This document shows positions 43,578 to 52,413 of a stretch of 64,000 nucleotides of DNA, piece by piece (the stretch's first letter is position 1; every line of letters starts with the position of its first letter). The stretch covers positions 124,001-188,000 of the forward strand of contig NZ_JAMZAW010000002.1 of assembly GCF_024158745.1 (NCBI RefSeq). The letters run 5' to 3'. Both the position numbers and the translations under genes were made by a program. This DNA is from Paenibacillus tyrphae. GTDB taxonomy: Bacteria; Bacillota; Bacilli; Paenibacillales; NBRC-103111. Under the pieces are notes generated by a model, which was not told the origin of the DNA, did no database searches, and saw only the letters and a list, made by a program, of their open reading frames with translations.

Positions 43578-45305
43578 ATGAAGCGGTCGGGTAGATTTGA
43601 CGGGTACAGCGCAAATGATTTTCGCCGGGATCTGATCTCGGGCTCGATTGTCGGGGTTATAGCCATTCCTTTGGGGATGGCTTTTGCCATTGCGGCCGGC
43701 GTCAAACCTCAGTACGGCATTTATACGACGGTGATTGCCGGATTTCTCATCTCGCTGCTTGGCGGCTCCAAATTCCAGATCGGCGGGCCGACGGGTGCGT
43801 TCGTTCCTATTTTGTTCGCTATTGTGATGCAGTACGGGTATGAAAATTTGCTGATCGCCGGCGGGCTGGCGGGAATCATCCTTGTCTTGATGGGGGTATT
43901 CAAGCTCGGAGCGCTGATTCAATTTATTCCCCGTCCGGTGACGATCGGCTTTACCGCCGGGATCGCCGTTATCATTTTCACCGGCCAAATCGCGAATTTT
44001 CTAGGGCTGAGCGGCATCCGCAAGCATGAAGATTTTATATCCAACATGAAGGAGATCGGGCTGCACCTGTCGACAGTAAACCTATACAGCGTCCTAACGG
44101 CGGTCGTGTGTCTCGCTTTGTTATTGGCGACCCCGAAGCTGCTGCCCCGGGTGCCCGGATCGCTCGTCGGCCTGTTGGTATCCAGCGTGCTGTCGGTCTT
44201 GCTGTTCGAGGGCCGGGTCGATACGATCGGGTCGACGTACGGCGCCATTCCCGGGACGCTTCCCCAGTTTCACGTGCCGGACGTGACGCTTGAGAAAATC
44301 ATCCCGCTTCTTGGCCCGGCTTGCATCATCGCGGCGCTTGGAGGAATCGAGTCGCTCTTGTCGGCGGTCGTAGCTGACGGCATGACGGGAAGCCGCCATC
44401 ACAGCAACCGCGAGCTGATCGGACAAGGAATTGCGAACATCGTCACCCCTTTGTTCGGCGGAATTCCGGCGACGGGTGCGATTGCCAGAACCGCGGCGAA
44501 TATTAAGAACGGGGCGGCGAGTCCCGTATCGGGGATGGTGCACAGCGTCTTCGTTCTCCTCGTGCTGATTATGCTCGCCCCTTTGGCTTCCGCGATTCCG
44601 CTGGCCAGCATGGCGCCGATCCTGATGGTCGTGGCCTGGAATATGAGCGAGCGCAGAGAGTTTATTCATATTGTGAAAACAAGAACACCCGATTCCGTCG
44701 TCCTGATCATTACTTTCTTGCTTACCGTGCTGACCGATCTGACAACGGCTGTGATCGCCGGATTGATTCTGGCAGTCGTTCTGTTCGTCCGGCGGATGAG
44801 CGGCATGCTGAAGGTGGCCAAGGTTTTGCCGGACCCGGCTTCGCACCGCGGGAAAGTGGCTTCTCATATCGTAAACGAAAGCCATGACTGTCCGCAGATT
44901 GCCATTATTACGGTGGAGGGAGCGTTGTTTTTCGGAGCGGGAACGCTGTTTGAAAAATCGATTTCGGGGACGCTCGACGAACAGCCGAAAACGGTGATCC
45001 TGCGCCTCGGCAAAGTGCTGTTCATGGACACGACGGGGGAATCGTATTTGGCCGGCGTGGTCCGGGATATCGTCCGGCAAGGCGGCGTCGTTCTCATCTC
45101 GGGCCTGCAGCCTCAGCCCCGGGACGTGTTGAAACGAACCAGACTTGATGCGCTGATCGGAAAAGAGCACTTTTTTGAGCATACCGGCGAGGCAATCGAT
45201 TACGCCTTGACCCGGTTGGAGCATCAAAAATGTCTGGGCTGCCGGCATTTTGCCTTTCGGGAGTGCAGCGCCTTGTCTCAACCAAATACCGCAAGCGAGC
45301 GTTAA
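43578..45305 (+). CDS. SulP-family anion transporter with STAS domain
   Basis: A 575-aa membrane transporter of the SulP family (sulfate, bicarbonate or other anions). It has about 10-12 membrane segments, with the family motif YGIYTTVIAGFLISLLGGSK, QIGGPTGAFVPILFAIV and IPRPVTIGFTAGIAVII. A cytoplasmic STAS domain follows from about residue 440 (QIAIITVEGALFFGAGTLFE; LFMDTTGESYLAGVV). The C terminus has a Cys-containing tail, HQKCLGCRHFAFRECS, that could bind metal. The start ATG follows AAGAAGG. The promoter and a likely ArsR operator are visible. Confidence 0.88.
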   Translation: MKRSGRFDGYSANDFRRDLISGSIVGVIAIPLGMAFAIAAGVKPQYGIYTTVIAGFLISLLGGSKFQIGGPTGAFVPILFAIVMQYGYENLLIAGGLAGIILVLMGVFKLGALIQFIPRPVTIGFTAGIAVIIFTGQIANFLGLSGIRKHEDFISNMKEIGLHLSTVNLYSVLTAVVCLALLLATPKLLPRVPGSLVGLLVSSVLSVLLFEGRVDTIGSTYGAIPGTLPQFHVPDVTLEKIIPLLGPACIIAALGGIESLLSAVVADGMTGSRHHSNRELIGQGIANIVTPLFGGIPATGAIARTAANIKNGAASPVSGMVHSVFVLLVLIMLAPLASAIPLASMAPILMVVAWNMSERREFIHIVKTRTPDSVVLIITFLLTVLTDLTTAVIAGLILAVVLFVRRMSGMLKVAKVLPDPASHRGKVASHIVNESHDCPQIAIITVEGALFFGAGTLFEKSISGTLDEQPKTVILRLGKVLFMDTTGESYLAGVVRDIVRQGGVVLISGLQPQPRDVLKRTRLDALIGKEHFFEHTGEAIDYALTRLEHQKCLGCRHFAFRECSALSQPNTASER

Positions 45306-45341
45306 AAAAAGCAGCCCCGCCAAGTCGAGCTTGGCGGGGCT
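45304..45341 (-). terminator. Terminator of sspH
   Basis: AGCCCCGCCAAG-TCGAG-CTTGGCGGGGCT is a perfect 12-bp stem; on the - strand it is followed by a run of T. It lies 19 bp after the sspH stop and also meets the 3' end of sulP. Confidence 0.9.
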
Positions 45342-45359
45342 ACCGTGTTATTGAAAAGC

Positions 45360-45539
45360 TTAACCTTCAACTAAACTATTCAGCGGAACCTCTTGCTCCT
45401 GCTCCGGCTGATCAAGCGGATAAATTCTGGCGGACTCCCGTTCTTCATCCACATGCTGGATATAAATCGGAACTCCTTCGTACGTCACGTTCGCCATCAC
45501 CGGCGAAGCGGCGATTTCCTGGGCGCGCTGTTTATTCAT
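45360..45539 (-). CDS. sspH: H-type small acid-soluble spore protein
   Basis: A 59-aa protein beginning MNKQRAQEIAASPVMANVTY, followed by EGVPIYIQHVDEE and ending VPLNSLVEG. This matches the SspH family of small acid-soluble spore proteins, made in the forespore and packed in the spore core. ATG 45539 follows AGGAGG at 8 nt. A sigma-G-like promoter (GCATA-17-CATACTA on the - strand) lies just upstream and a strong terminator downstream. It is a single gene and shows that the organism is a spore former. Confidence 0.93.
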   Translation of the reverse strand: MNKQRAQEIAASPVMANVTYEGVPIYIQHVDEERESARIYPLDQPEQEQEVPLNSLVEG

Positions 45540-45571
45540 GGCTATGACCTCCTTGGATTAGGTAACCGTCA

Positions 45572-45600
45572 TAGTATGCGCACAAGCGGCTGGAATATGC
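45572..45600 (-). promoter_or_regulatory. Sigma-G-like promoter of sspH
   Basis: On the - strand: GCATA (45600-45596), 17-bp spacer, CATACTA (45578-45572). It matches the sigma-G consensus GHATR and CATnnTA. Confidence 0.7.
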
Positions 45601-45618
45601 TTCCCTATTTCCCCCGGC

Positions 45619-46389
45619 TTATCGGATAATGACCGCGTATACCTTGCCCGGACCGTGGATGCCGATCGTCAGATCGTTCTCGATGTCGGCGCTGCGGCTC
45701 GGCCCGGTAATCAGGTTAAGCGACGAAGCATACTGCGCCGGCAGCTGCTTGCCGCGGGTGATCTGCTCGAACGCCTCGCCCATCCGGTATACGAGCTGAT
45801 CGGCCCGGAAGACGGCGAACAATATTTCCGTCAGCAAGCTCACCGAGCGGCCGCGCTGTGGGGAGCATTGCAGCACCAGAGTGCTCGTATTCGCTACGGC
45901 GAAGTCGGGCCAGACGATCCCAAGCTGGCAGCGCTCGGTTCGCTTCAGCAGCTCGCTCCGCTGTGCCCAGTTCTCGCTCCCTGCCGCCTTCGGCCATGCC
46001 TCGCTGTCGCCCGCTTCCACCGGCCGCCATGGCGCGACGGCGATGCCGGAGGCAGCCAGCGCCTCGTCCAAGCCCAGCGCCGTCAGACCATCGTGCTCCC
46101 AGCGGGATACATGCGTAACTCCAAGCTCGGCGGCGATGTCCCCTAGCCAAGCGCCGACTTTTTCCGCTGCCTCGGCTTCATCCACCACAAGCACCTTGCC
46201 GGTCAGCGCCTCCCAGTTCCGGGCGAACAACTCGATCTTTTCCTCCGTTGAGGGATTGATCTGCTTATAAAACTCCGGCGCGCCGCGAAACGGATGTACC
46301 GGAGCCGCCGCCGGGACCTCACGGCGTCCGAGCCTCGACGACAAATTCGCGATAAACGCTTCACGGCCGCGGATCGTTCCGTTACTCAT
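45619..46389 (-). CDS. lutC: L-lactate utilization protein LutC
   Basis: A 256-aa LUD-domain protein, third part of the LutABC iron-sulfur lactate dehydrogenase system. Typical parts are EKIELFARNWEALTGKVLVV, and CQLGIVWPDFAVANTSTLVL with ITGPSRSADIENDLTIGIHG near the C terminus. Its start overlaps the end of lutB by 8 bp (ATGAGTAA), indicating coupled translation. It is the last gene of the operon. Confidence 0.93.
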   Translation of the reverse strand: MSNGTIRGREAFIANLSSRLGRREVPAAAPVHPFRGAPEFYKQINPSTEEKIELFARNWEALTGKVLVVDEAEAAEKVGAWLGDIAAELGVTHVSRWEHDGLTALGLDEALAASGIAVAPWRPVEAGDSEAWPKAAGSENWAQRSELLKRTERCQLGIVWPDFAVANTSTLVLQCSPQRGRSVSLLTEILFAVFRADQLVYRMGEAFEQITRGKQLPAQYASSLNLITGPSRSADIENDLTIGIHGPGKVYAVIIR

Positions 46390-47920
46390 GGCGCCCGCCT
46401 CCTTTTGTAGAGCTATCCGCCTCGTCTCGACCTTGCACAGCTTGCCCGCTGGCTACTCCGGCTTCACTCTGCCCAGCCCGCTTGCCGGTCTGCTTCAGCT
46501 CCTGCTGGAGCGCCTCCCAGCGGTCGCGGAACGACAGCTTCGGCTTCATCGGGAAATGGCGGGACTGCGTCCAGCCCGCTGCCGGACCCGGCGCCTTCTT
46601 GATCACGCCCTTGCTCACGAAAGGCTTCATCATATAGTAGGCGGACTTCGTCGCCATCTTGTACAGCGTGACGTTCCCGAACGTCGTCCGGAACGTCTTG
46701 AAGGCGGCGCGCTCCGCCAGCGGCGTCAGCCCGAGCCGCACCTTGCGCGCCCGAAGCTGCACCAGCATGTCGTGCAGCGGAATTTTGACCGGGCATGCCT
46801 CGTAGCAGGCCCCGCATAGACTTGAGGCATAAGCCAGCTGCCCCGCTTCCTTCATATCCTGCTGGAGCAGCGGCGTCAGCACCGCCCCGATCGGGCCGCT
46901 GTACACGCTGCCGTAGGTGTGGCCGCCTACATGACGATACACGGGGCACACGTTCAGACAGGCCGCACAGCGGATGCAGTGCAGCACTTCCTGGAACACC
47001 GGATCGCCGAGCTGCGCCGACCGTCCGTTGTCCAGCACGATCAGATGAAGCTCCTCCGGCCCGTCGAGCTCGCCTTCGCGTCGCGGCCCGGTAATCATCG
47101 ACGTGTAAGTCGTCAGCTTCTGCCCGGTAGCGCTGCGGGCAAGCAGGTTCAGGACGACCTCCAGGTCGTCATAGGTCGGCACAAGGCGCTCCATGCCCAT
47201 GACGACGACGTGGCATTTCGGCAGCGTCGTCACCATCCGCCCGTTGCCTTCGTTGGACACGAGCGTGATCGCTCCCGATTCGGCAACGCCGAAATTGCAG
47301 CCGGTCAGCCCGATATCCGCTTCCAGGAAATAATCGCGCAGCCGCTGCTTGGCATACTTCGCCAGCACCTTCGTCTCCGGCGCAAACGTCTCGCCCGCTT
47401 CCTCTGAGAAAATATTTGCGATCTGCTGCTTGTTTTTGTGAATCGCCGGAATGATCAGATGCGACGGCGTTTCCTTCGCCAGCTGCAGGATGTACTCACC
47501 GAGATCCGTCTCGATCGCCTCAATCCCGCGCTCCTCCAGATGACGGTTCAGATGAATTTCCTCCGATACCATCGACTTTCCTTTCGCCACCAGTTTTGCC
47601 CGGCGCTTCTCGGCAATTTCCATAAACGTCTTGACCGCCTCGTCCCCCGTCTGGCAAAAATAGACGTGGCCTCCGGCTTTGGAAACGTTATCGGTAAACT
47701 GCGTCAAATAATAGTCGAGATGTTCCACGACATGCTTGCGGATCTGTCTCCCTCGCTCCCGCCAATCCTCCCAATAGCCGAAATCGTCCGTCACCTGTAG
47801 CTTGGCCGTCTTCAGCTTATCGGTCGTAAACGCCACCGCCTTGCGGAGAAAATCGTTCGCCAGCGCTTCTTCCGTGCGCTTTTTTAAGCCCGTGCCGATC
47901 AATTCCTTCTCACTTGCCAT
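46382..47920 (-). CDS. lutB: L-lactate utilization iron-sulfur protein LutB
   Basis: A 512-aa LUD-domain protein with a bacterial ferredoxin-like part that carries two 4Fe-4S motifs (CIRCAACLNVCPVYRHVGG, then CGACYEACPVKIP). The LUD part includes GCNFGVAESGAITLVSNEGN. With LutA and LutC it oxidises L-lactate to pyruvate. The ATG at 47920 overlaps the lutA 3' end by 11 bp; a GTG at 47929 is an alternative. The C-terminal 40 residues are Gly/Gln/Glu-rich and probably disordered. Confidence 0.93.
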   Translation of the reverse strand: MASEKELIGTGLKKRTEEALANDFLRKAVAFTTDKLKTAKLQVTDDFGYWEDWRERGRQIRKHVVEHLDYYLTQFTDNVSKAGGHVYFCQTGDEAVKTFMEIAEKRRAKLVAKGKSMVSEEIHLNRHLEERGIEAIETDLGEYILQLAKETPSHLIIPAIHKNKQQIANIFSEEAGETFAPETKVLAKYAKQRLRDYFLEADIGLTGCNFGVAESGAITLVSNEGNGRMVTTLPKCHVVVMGMERLVPTYDDLEVVLNLLARSATGQKLTTYTSMITGPRREGELDGPEELHLIVLDNGRSAQLGDPVFQEVLHCIRCAACLNVCPVYRHVGGHTYGSVYSGPIGAVLTPLLQQDMKEAGQLAYASSLCGACYEACPVKIPLHDMLVQLRARKVRLGLTPLAERAAFKTFRTTFGNVTLYKMATKSAYYMMKPFVSKGVIKKAPGPAAGWTQSRHFPMKPKLSFRDRWEALQQELKQTGKRAGQSEAGVASGQAVQGRDEADSSTKGGGRHE

Positions 47921-48656
47921 GCCGCTCACCGCGCTTCACTCCTTCCTCCAGCAGCTGCGCCAGATGCATGACGCGCACCGGCTTGTTTTCTTTATTCAAA
48001 CGGCCCCCGATGTTCATCAGACAGCCCATGTCGGTCCCGATCAAAAGGTCGGTATTCGTCGCGCATACGTTGGCGGCTTTCTCGCAGACCATCGCTTCCG
48101 ACATGTCGGCCATCTTGACCGCAAACGTGCCTCCGAAGCCGCAGCAATCTTCCTTGCGGGGCAGCTCGATCAGCTCCAGCCCCTCGATATGCGCCAGCAG
48201 CTCGCCTGGCTCCTCGCGTACCCCGAGCAAACGCATCGCATGGCAGGACGGATGATACGTCGCTTTCCCCTCATAGACAGCGCCGAGGTCTTTAACGCCC
48301 AGTACATTGACCAAGAATTGGGAAAACTCGTACGTTTTCCCGATCAGCTTCTCCGCCTTGGCCTTCCACTTCGGCTCGTTCTCGAACAGCTGGGGGTAAT
48401 AATGGTGGACCATTCCGGTACAGGAGCCGGACGGCGAGACGACGTAATCGCTGTGCTCGAACGCGCGGATCAGGTTGCGCGCCACCTCGCGGGCGTCATC
48501 CTGGTAACCGCTGTTGTACGCGGGCTGTCCGCAGCAGGTCTGCATCTGCGGAAAATCAACCTCACAGCCGTATCGGTGCAGGAGCCGGACAACGCTTTCA
48601 CCGACTTCCGGGTAGATCTGGTCGGCCAAACACGTGATGAATAAAGAAACTCGCAT
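47910..48656 (-). CDS. lutA: L-lactate utilization protein LutA
   Basis: A 248-aa protein of two CCG domains (cysteine-rich, as in heterodisulfide reductase and glycolate oxidase GlcF): TCCGQPAYNSGY and DCCGFGGTFAVKMADMS, each preceded by further Cys residues. It is the first gene of lutABC. ATG 48656 follows GGATGGGGA; an in-frame ATG at 48668 is less well placed. A palindromic site lies 37 bp upstream of its start, and a LutR-like regulator is encoded at 49147-49860. Confidence 0.93.
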   Translation of the reverse strand: MRVSLFITCLADQIYPEVGESVVRLLHRYGCEVDFPQMQTCCGQPAYNSGYQDDAREVARNLIRAFEHSDYVVSPSGSCTGMVHHYYPQLFENEPKWKAKAEKLIGKTYEFSQFLVNVLGVKDLGAVYEGKATYHPSCHAMRLLGVREEPGELLAHIEGLELIELPRKEDCCGFGGTFAVKMADMSEAMVCEKAANVCATNTDLLIGTDMGCLMNIGGRLNKENKPVRVMHLAQLLEEGVKRGERHGK

Positions 48657-48692
48657 ACGGGTCCCCATCCTTCGGTTTATGGTTTTTCTCTT

Positions 48693-48715
48693 ACTTGTCA
48701 GGTTATCAGATAAGT
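48693..48715. promoter_or_regulatory. Candidate LutR operator upstream of lutA
   Basis: ACTTGTC-N9-GATAAGT forms an inverted repeat with an inner perfect palindrome TTATCAGATAA (48703-48713). It is the only clear palindrome in the lutA promoter region, and a GntR/FadR regulator gene is close. Confidence 0.45.
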
Positions 48716-48847
48716 TGTTTTTTGAAAAGTGCCTTCTCCATAATCAGGCGAAACTTTTTACCTTGGAAAAGCGTCGAATGAGGTAAGCAATCGAAGGATA
48801 ATTGAGGTATTTTTATGTTATATTTCCAAGAAGGGAGCAAATTTCCG

Positions 48848-49093
48848 ATGGGCAATCGTTTGAATAAAATTATTGGCACGGTCTTCCTGCTCGCCAGCGG
48901 CGCCTATTATACCGCCGAGAGGATCGGGGCCAAGATTGCCGCAGCGATTCCAGCGGCCGGATCGGCCGTGCGAGGATCATACGATGCGACGCCGTCCAAC
49001 CCGACATTTTTTGAAAACTTTTTCGTTTGGTTTTTTATGCTGGTCGGCTTCCTGCTGCTTACGTTCGGCTTTCCGAAAGACAAGGACGGATAG
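48848..49093 (+). CDS. Small membrane protein, 81 aa
   Basis: A small protein with two hydrophobic segments: NKIIGTVFLLASGAYYTAER (residues about 5-24) and FFVWFFMLVGFLLLTFGFP (near the C terminus), ending KDKDG. The start ATG 48848 follows AAGGGAG; an upstream ATG at 48815 with GAGGT is possible and would add 11 residues. It is divergent from lutABC. No family function is recognised. Confidence 0.65.
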   Translation: MGNRLNKIIGTVFLLASGAYYTAERIGAKIAAAIPAAGSAVRGSYDATPSNPTFFENFFVWFFMLVGFLLLTFGFPKDKDG

Positions 49094-49146
49094 GCCGCTC
49101 CGCTCGGCAACGGCCTGTCCTTCCGGGACCTTCCCTTCCTCTTGTC

Positions 49147-49860
49147 CTACTTTTTCAAATAACGGATCAGCACCTGCTCGACATGAAACAAATGCCGCCG
49201 CATCTCGTCCTGCGCAGCCGCCGGATCCTGCCGCTTGATCGCTTCGTACACGGCCTGATGCTCCTGCAGCAGCTGCCGGGATACCGTGCGGTTCGCATAC
49301 ATTTGCAGCCGGCGCGTTTCACGGATCGCGGTCTGCATCTGCGTCGAGATCGATTCGATCATGCGCGCCATGATCGAATTGTGCGTCGCTTGGGCAAGCA
49401 CTAGATGAAACTCGATATCCGCCCGCTCGCCTTCCTCTTCGTCGCCCAGATGCTCCTCCATCCGCTTCAGCACCGCCTCGAAGCGCCGCAGGTCGTCCTC
49501 CGTCCGCTTCTCCGCCGCAAGTGCCGCATTGGAAACTTCCAGCGCCTGGCGCGCCTCGATCAGCTCCATCACCGTGTCCCGGCTCATCAGCAGCGAATTG
49601 AATTCCGGCAAATCCACGTCCTGCGACTCGATGCTGCGCACATAGCTGCCTTCCCCTTGATGGCTTTCCACCAGACCCATTGCTTTGAGCGCGCTGAGCG
49701 CCTCCCGAATTGTAGAGCGTCCCACTTGGTAGCTCTCCGACAGCTCCTTCGTGGAAGGAAGCTTATCGCCCGGCTTCAGCGCACCGCCGACGATCTGCTC
49801 TTTAATTTGCTCGGCGATGGCTTCGGAAATTTTGCGCGGCGTGATTTTTTGAATATCCAC
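49147..49860 (-). CDS. GntR/FadR-family regulator, LutR-like
   Basis: A 237-aa regulator. The GntR winged helix (KPGDKLPSTKELSESYQVGR, then STIREALSALKAMGLVES) is followed by an all-helical FadR-type FCD ligand domain with metal-binding His residues (ADIEFHLVLAQATHNSIM; LQEHQAVYEAIKRQDPAAAQ). B. subtilis LutR, of the same family, represses lutABC and responds to lactate. The location beside lutABC supports that role. The start ATG lies at 49860. Confidence 0.85.
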   Translation of the reverse strand: MDIQKITPRKISEAIAEQIKEQIVGGALKPGDKLPSTKELSESYQVGRSTIREALSALKAMGLVESHQGEGSYVRSIESQDVDLPEFNSLLMSRDTVMELIEARQALEVSNAALAAEKRTEDDLRRFEAVLKRMEEHLGDEEEGERADIEFHLVLAQATHNSIMARMIESISTQMQTAIRETRRLQMYANRTVSRQLLQEHQAVYEAIKRQDPAAAQDEMRRHLFHVEQVLIRYLKK

Positions 49861-49994
49861 TTTCCCGTCCCCCGTTCGTCTTGACGCGTCAGTTCCATTA
49901 TACCCGCTTTAGCAAGGAGCACAACCGGACGCAGCCGCCGCTTGAACGCGGCAGCAGTTCGTCCGGGAAGAACGGGAACGACGCGTCCTCCGGC

Positions 49995-50939
49995 TCATGA
50001 ACCGTTGTTTTGACGGGCCGTCTGCTCGTCCAGCCAATGGAGAACGTCCTGCATCACTTCATCGCGGTTGATCTCGTTCAGCATCTCGTGCCGGCCTTCC
50101 GGGTACAGCTTGTACGTCACATGCCGCAAGCCCAACTCCCGGTACAGGCCGGCCAATTCGACAACCCCTTTTCCCTTGCGGCCGACCGGATCGAGCTCGC
50201 CGGAAAATAAATAGATAGGCATATCGACCGGAATCTGACGCATGTTCCGCTCATCGTGAATCTCTTGCAGCCCGCGGAAAAAATCGATCCAGAAGCCCGC
50301 CGTCATCGCAAAGCCGCAATCCGGGTCAGCCGCAAAAAGGTCAACCTCTCGTTCGTCGCGGCTGAGCCAATCGAACGGCGTCCGATTCGGCCGAAACTGG
50401 CGGTTATAGCTGCCGAGCGTAAGTCTCATCAGCAGCTCGCTGCGATGCTGCTCCCCTTTGCGGGCCGCCAGTCTCCGGGCCAGCGCGCTGCCGATTCCGA
50501 GCAGCTTCTGCGGCCCGTTCGTTCCGGACAAGACGATGCCGTCCACTTTCCCGGGAAATAAGTACATATATTTTTGAGTCAAAAACGACCCCATGCTGTG
50601 GCCGAATACGTAAAAAGGAACGTCCGAAAACCGCTCACGAATCAAGTACGTCAGCTGCCCCATCGCTTCCGCCATGCGTTGAAAACCGTTCTCGCCGATG
50701 ACGCCGAACCGCTCCGGGCTGCCGGCCGTCCGGCCATGCCCTCGATGGTCGTTGGCATACACCGCATAGCCCGCCCCCGTCAGCACCCCGGCGAATCGCT
50801 CGTAACGAGCGGCCGTTTCGGCCATCCCGTGTGCGATTTGCACCACACCCCTCACCGGCATATCCTCTTCCGGAAGCCATTCATATACGAATATTGCTTC
50901 CCCGTCAGCGTCTGGAAATGTAAATTGTCTGTCTCTCAT
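49995..50939 (-). CDS. Alpha/beta hydrolase, monoacylglycerol-lipase type
   Basis: A 314-aa serine hydrolase. The nucleophile elbow is VFGHSMGSFL (GHSMG), the oxyanion region is VVQIAHGMAETAARYERFAG, the acid is in LFSGELDPVGR and the His in YPEGRHEMLNE. These order and spacing features are typical of lysophospholipase/monoacylglycerol lipases. ATG 50939 follows GGAGGAG. No signal peptide, so cytoplasmic. A single gene; substrate unproven. Confidence 0.86.
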   Translation of the reverse strand: MRDRQFTFPDADGEAIFVYEWLPEEDMPVRGVVQIAHGMAETAARYERFAGVLTGAGYAVYANDHRGHGRTAGSPERFGVIGENGFQRMAEAMGQLTYLIRERFSDVPFYVFGHSMGSFLTQKYMYLFPGKVDGIVLSGTNGPQKLLGIGSALARRLAARKGEQHRSELLMRLTLGSYNRQFRPNRTPFDWLSRDEREVDLFAADPDCGFAMTAGFWIDFFRGLQEIHDERNMRQIPVDMPIYLFSGELDPVGRKGKGVVELAGLYRELGLRHVTYKLYPEGRHEMLNEINRDEVMQDVLHWLDEQTARQNNGS

Positions 50940-51067
50940 CGGACTCCTCCGTTCTCCCGAATATCCTACCGTCCTATTATAGGACGAACTCCTCCTTCGG
51001 GGAAAGATGTCTCCGTCCATAAAAAAACGCCCGATTTTCTCAGGCGCTTTACCTCATGTGATTTCGG

Positions 51068-51370
51068 TCAAAACATCCGTCTAACCGCCTCCCGGCCCTT
51101 CATCCCCGGCACCACGCCGAGCGACTCGGCTCCGTAGGTGACCGACTCAAGCGGCGCTTCCAACAGCTCCTCGATCGTCCGCACGCCCGTCGCCCGGGCG
51201 GCGATAATCCCCCGTTCCCTCAGACGTTCATTCAGCAGTCCCACATCTAACGCGCCGCACATAATGTACCCTTTGTCGGTCGTCACCGCGAGCAGCGTCG
51301 TCTTCGGCAGCTTCACCTCGATCGCCAGCGCCGTGCGCCCATCCAGATCCACCGGTTCCATGCGCATCAT
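51068..51370 (-). CDS. DUF1805 (YunC-like) protein
   Basis: About 100 aa. It contains LDGRTALAIEVKLPKTTLLA, GYIMCGALDVGLLNERLRER and GVRTIEELLEAPLESVTYGA, typical of the DUF1805 family (B. subtilis YunC). The family is widespread in Bacillales and of unknown function. Several start codons are possible (51394 GTG, 51370 and 51361 ATG); 51370 gives the usual N terminus. It stands alone. Confidence 0.78.
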   Translation of the reverse strand: MMRMEPVDLDGRTALAIEVKLPKTTLLAVTTDKGYIMCGALDVGLLNERLRERGIIAARATGVRTIEELLEAPLESVTYGAESLGVVPGMKGREAVRRMF

Positions 51371-51478
51371 TGACCCAAGCATCCCCTTTAACACCCGTAT
51401 GCCTACACTATATGCCCTTGGGCATTCATCTGTGCACGGGGCCGGGGATGGATATTTGCTGAATATTTAAGTATTGTA

Positions 51479-51507
51479 TTGTGAGTACGTTTAACGTACT
51501 GTATAAT
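51479..51507 (+). promoter_or_regulatory. Promoter of the antisense antitoxin RNA
   Basis: TTGTGA (51479-51484), 17-bp spacer, TATAAT (51502-51507). It drives the non-coding transcript that converges on the toxin gene. Confidence 0.6.
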
Positions 51508-51512
51508 AAAGG

Positions 51513-51655
51513 TAAATCACTAGAGAGCGCAGATGCTGGTAACATCTACACTCTCCATGTTGTCACAACAGCCGCTTTTAAGGGCGGTGGCTTAAAACAA
51601 TAGGTAAGACGCGAAATAGACCATACCTTTGCTGGGGCGGTCTATTTCTTTTTGT
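51513..51655 (+). ncRNA. Probable type I antitoxin RNA (RatA-like position)
   Basis: A roughly 140-nt untranslated stretch between a good promoter and a hairpin (AAATAGACC with GGTCTATTT, then TTTTTG). It contains paired segments such as AGATG...CATCT and CCGC-(6)-GCGG. Its 3' end overlaps the stop codon and terminator region of the toxin gene on the other strand, as in the txpA/ratA type of toxin/antisense RNA pairs. RNA ends are estimated from the promoter and the hairpin. Confidence 0.6.
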
Positions 51656-51755
51656 TTTGGTTAATTGCACTAACGATGGTCACAACCAGTGCCAACATTG
51701 CAATAAGCAGCATGCCGAAACTGATCATGAGCGTCAAAGCGTCTTTAACCTCCAC
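51642..51755 (-). CDS. Holin-like type I toxin peptide, 37 aa
   Basis: The 37-aa peptide reads as a short N-terminal part (EVKDALTLMISFGM), one membrane helix (LLIAMLALVVTIVSAI) and a polar basic end (NQNKKK). This matches the putative holin-like toxin family of Firmicutes, in which ALTLMIxFG is the hallmark. GTG 51755 has GGAGG 8 nt upstream; ATG 51761 is too close to the site. A -10 TATAAT is visible upstream near 51.83 kb on the - strand. Such peptides insert in the membrane and are silenced by an antisense RNA, here the transcript from the other strand. Confidence 0.72.
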   Translation of the reverse strand: MEVKDALTLMISFGMLLIAMLALVVTIVSAINQNKKK

Positions 51756-51903
51756 AGGCATCACCTCCCTTCCGAGAGGTTAGCCGACCGCCCATAAAGC
51801 CAATCCTATTGTGACTAAACCATTATACCACGATATTCCATTTTCGAATAAAAGAAATAGAAATATTTTAATAGAATAATAAGGTGCCCTTTTCTGGAAT
51901 TTG

Positions 51904-52029
51904 CTAATTCTGGCTTGAAATAAAATGTACAATGCCAACAACAATTAACAAAGAAAAATAAATGACGACCAGCCATAAAATGATTTTGACAACTCTGGCT
52001 AAAAGCGACTCTTTCGTTGGAGAACTCAT
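51904..52029 (-). CDS. Candidate membrane peptide, 41 aa
   Basis: A 41-codon frame with a charged start (SSPTKESLLARVVK) and one long membrane helix (IILWLVVIYFSLLIVVGIVH), ending FISSQN. GGAG lies 12 nt before the ATG, which is wide. It sits just upstream of the toxin gene in the same direction. It might be a second small membrane peptide; no family is recognised. Confidence 0.4.
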   Translation of the reverse strand: MSSPTKESLLARVVKIILWLVVIYFSLLIVVGIVHFISSQN

Positions 52030-52413
52030 TTTGCGATCAACTCCAATTCCGGATAGTCCCTCAAATGATATAACAATGATCCATACGCTGGGCTATAGAC
52101 AATTTACCATAAAATCACAAATACATCCATAATTACTGAAGAACACAAAAAATTTGACATAGTTCTTTAGATGTAGTATTCTCGCATCATGTTTAGTTAT
52201 TAGGGCCTACCATTTTTATCCTGAACCTAGTTCCAACATACCACAACAGCAGCATGCCAATTTCGTACCATACGTCGCTTTCAACCTGCAAGTTATTTCC
52301 ATCGTATACGAACAGCGTTAGGATAATAATTCCAGTCTGTTTACTTCTATTTTCCTATAGTAAAAAGTGATATAGTAAAGATTACGCAAGCATCAAATGA
52401 GGAGGAGCCGCCT
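52030..52413. other. AT-rich intergenic region, no clear gene
   Basis: This stretch is richer in AT than its surroundings. On the - strand an open frame from about 52334 to 52201 contains a hydrophobic piece (EIGMLLLWYVGTRFRIK) but has no start codon with a ribosome binding site, so it may be the end of a decayed membrane protein gene. Nothing else could be supported. Confidence 0.3.
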
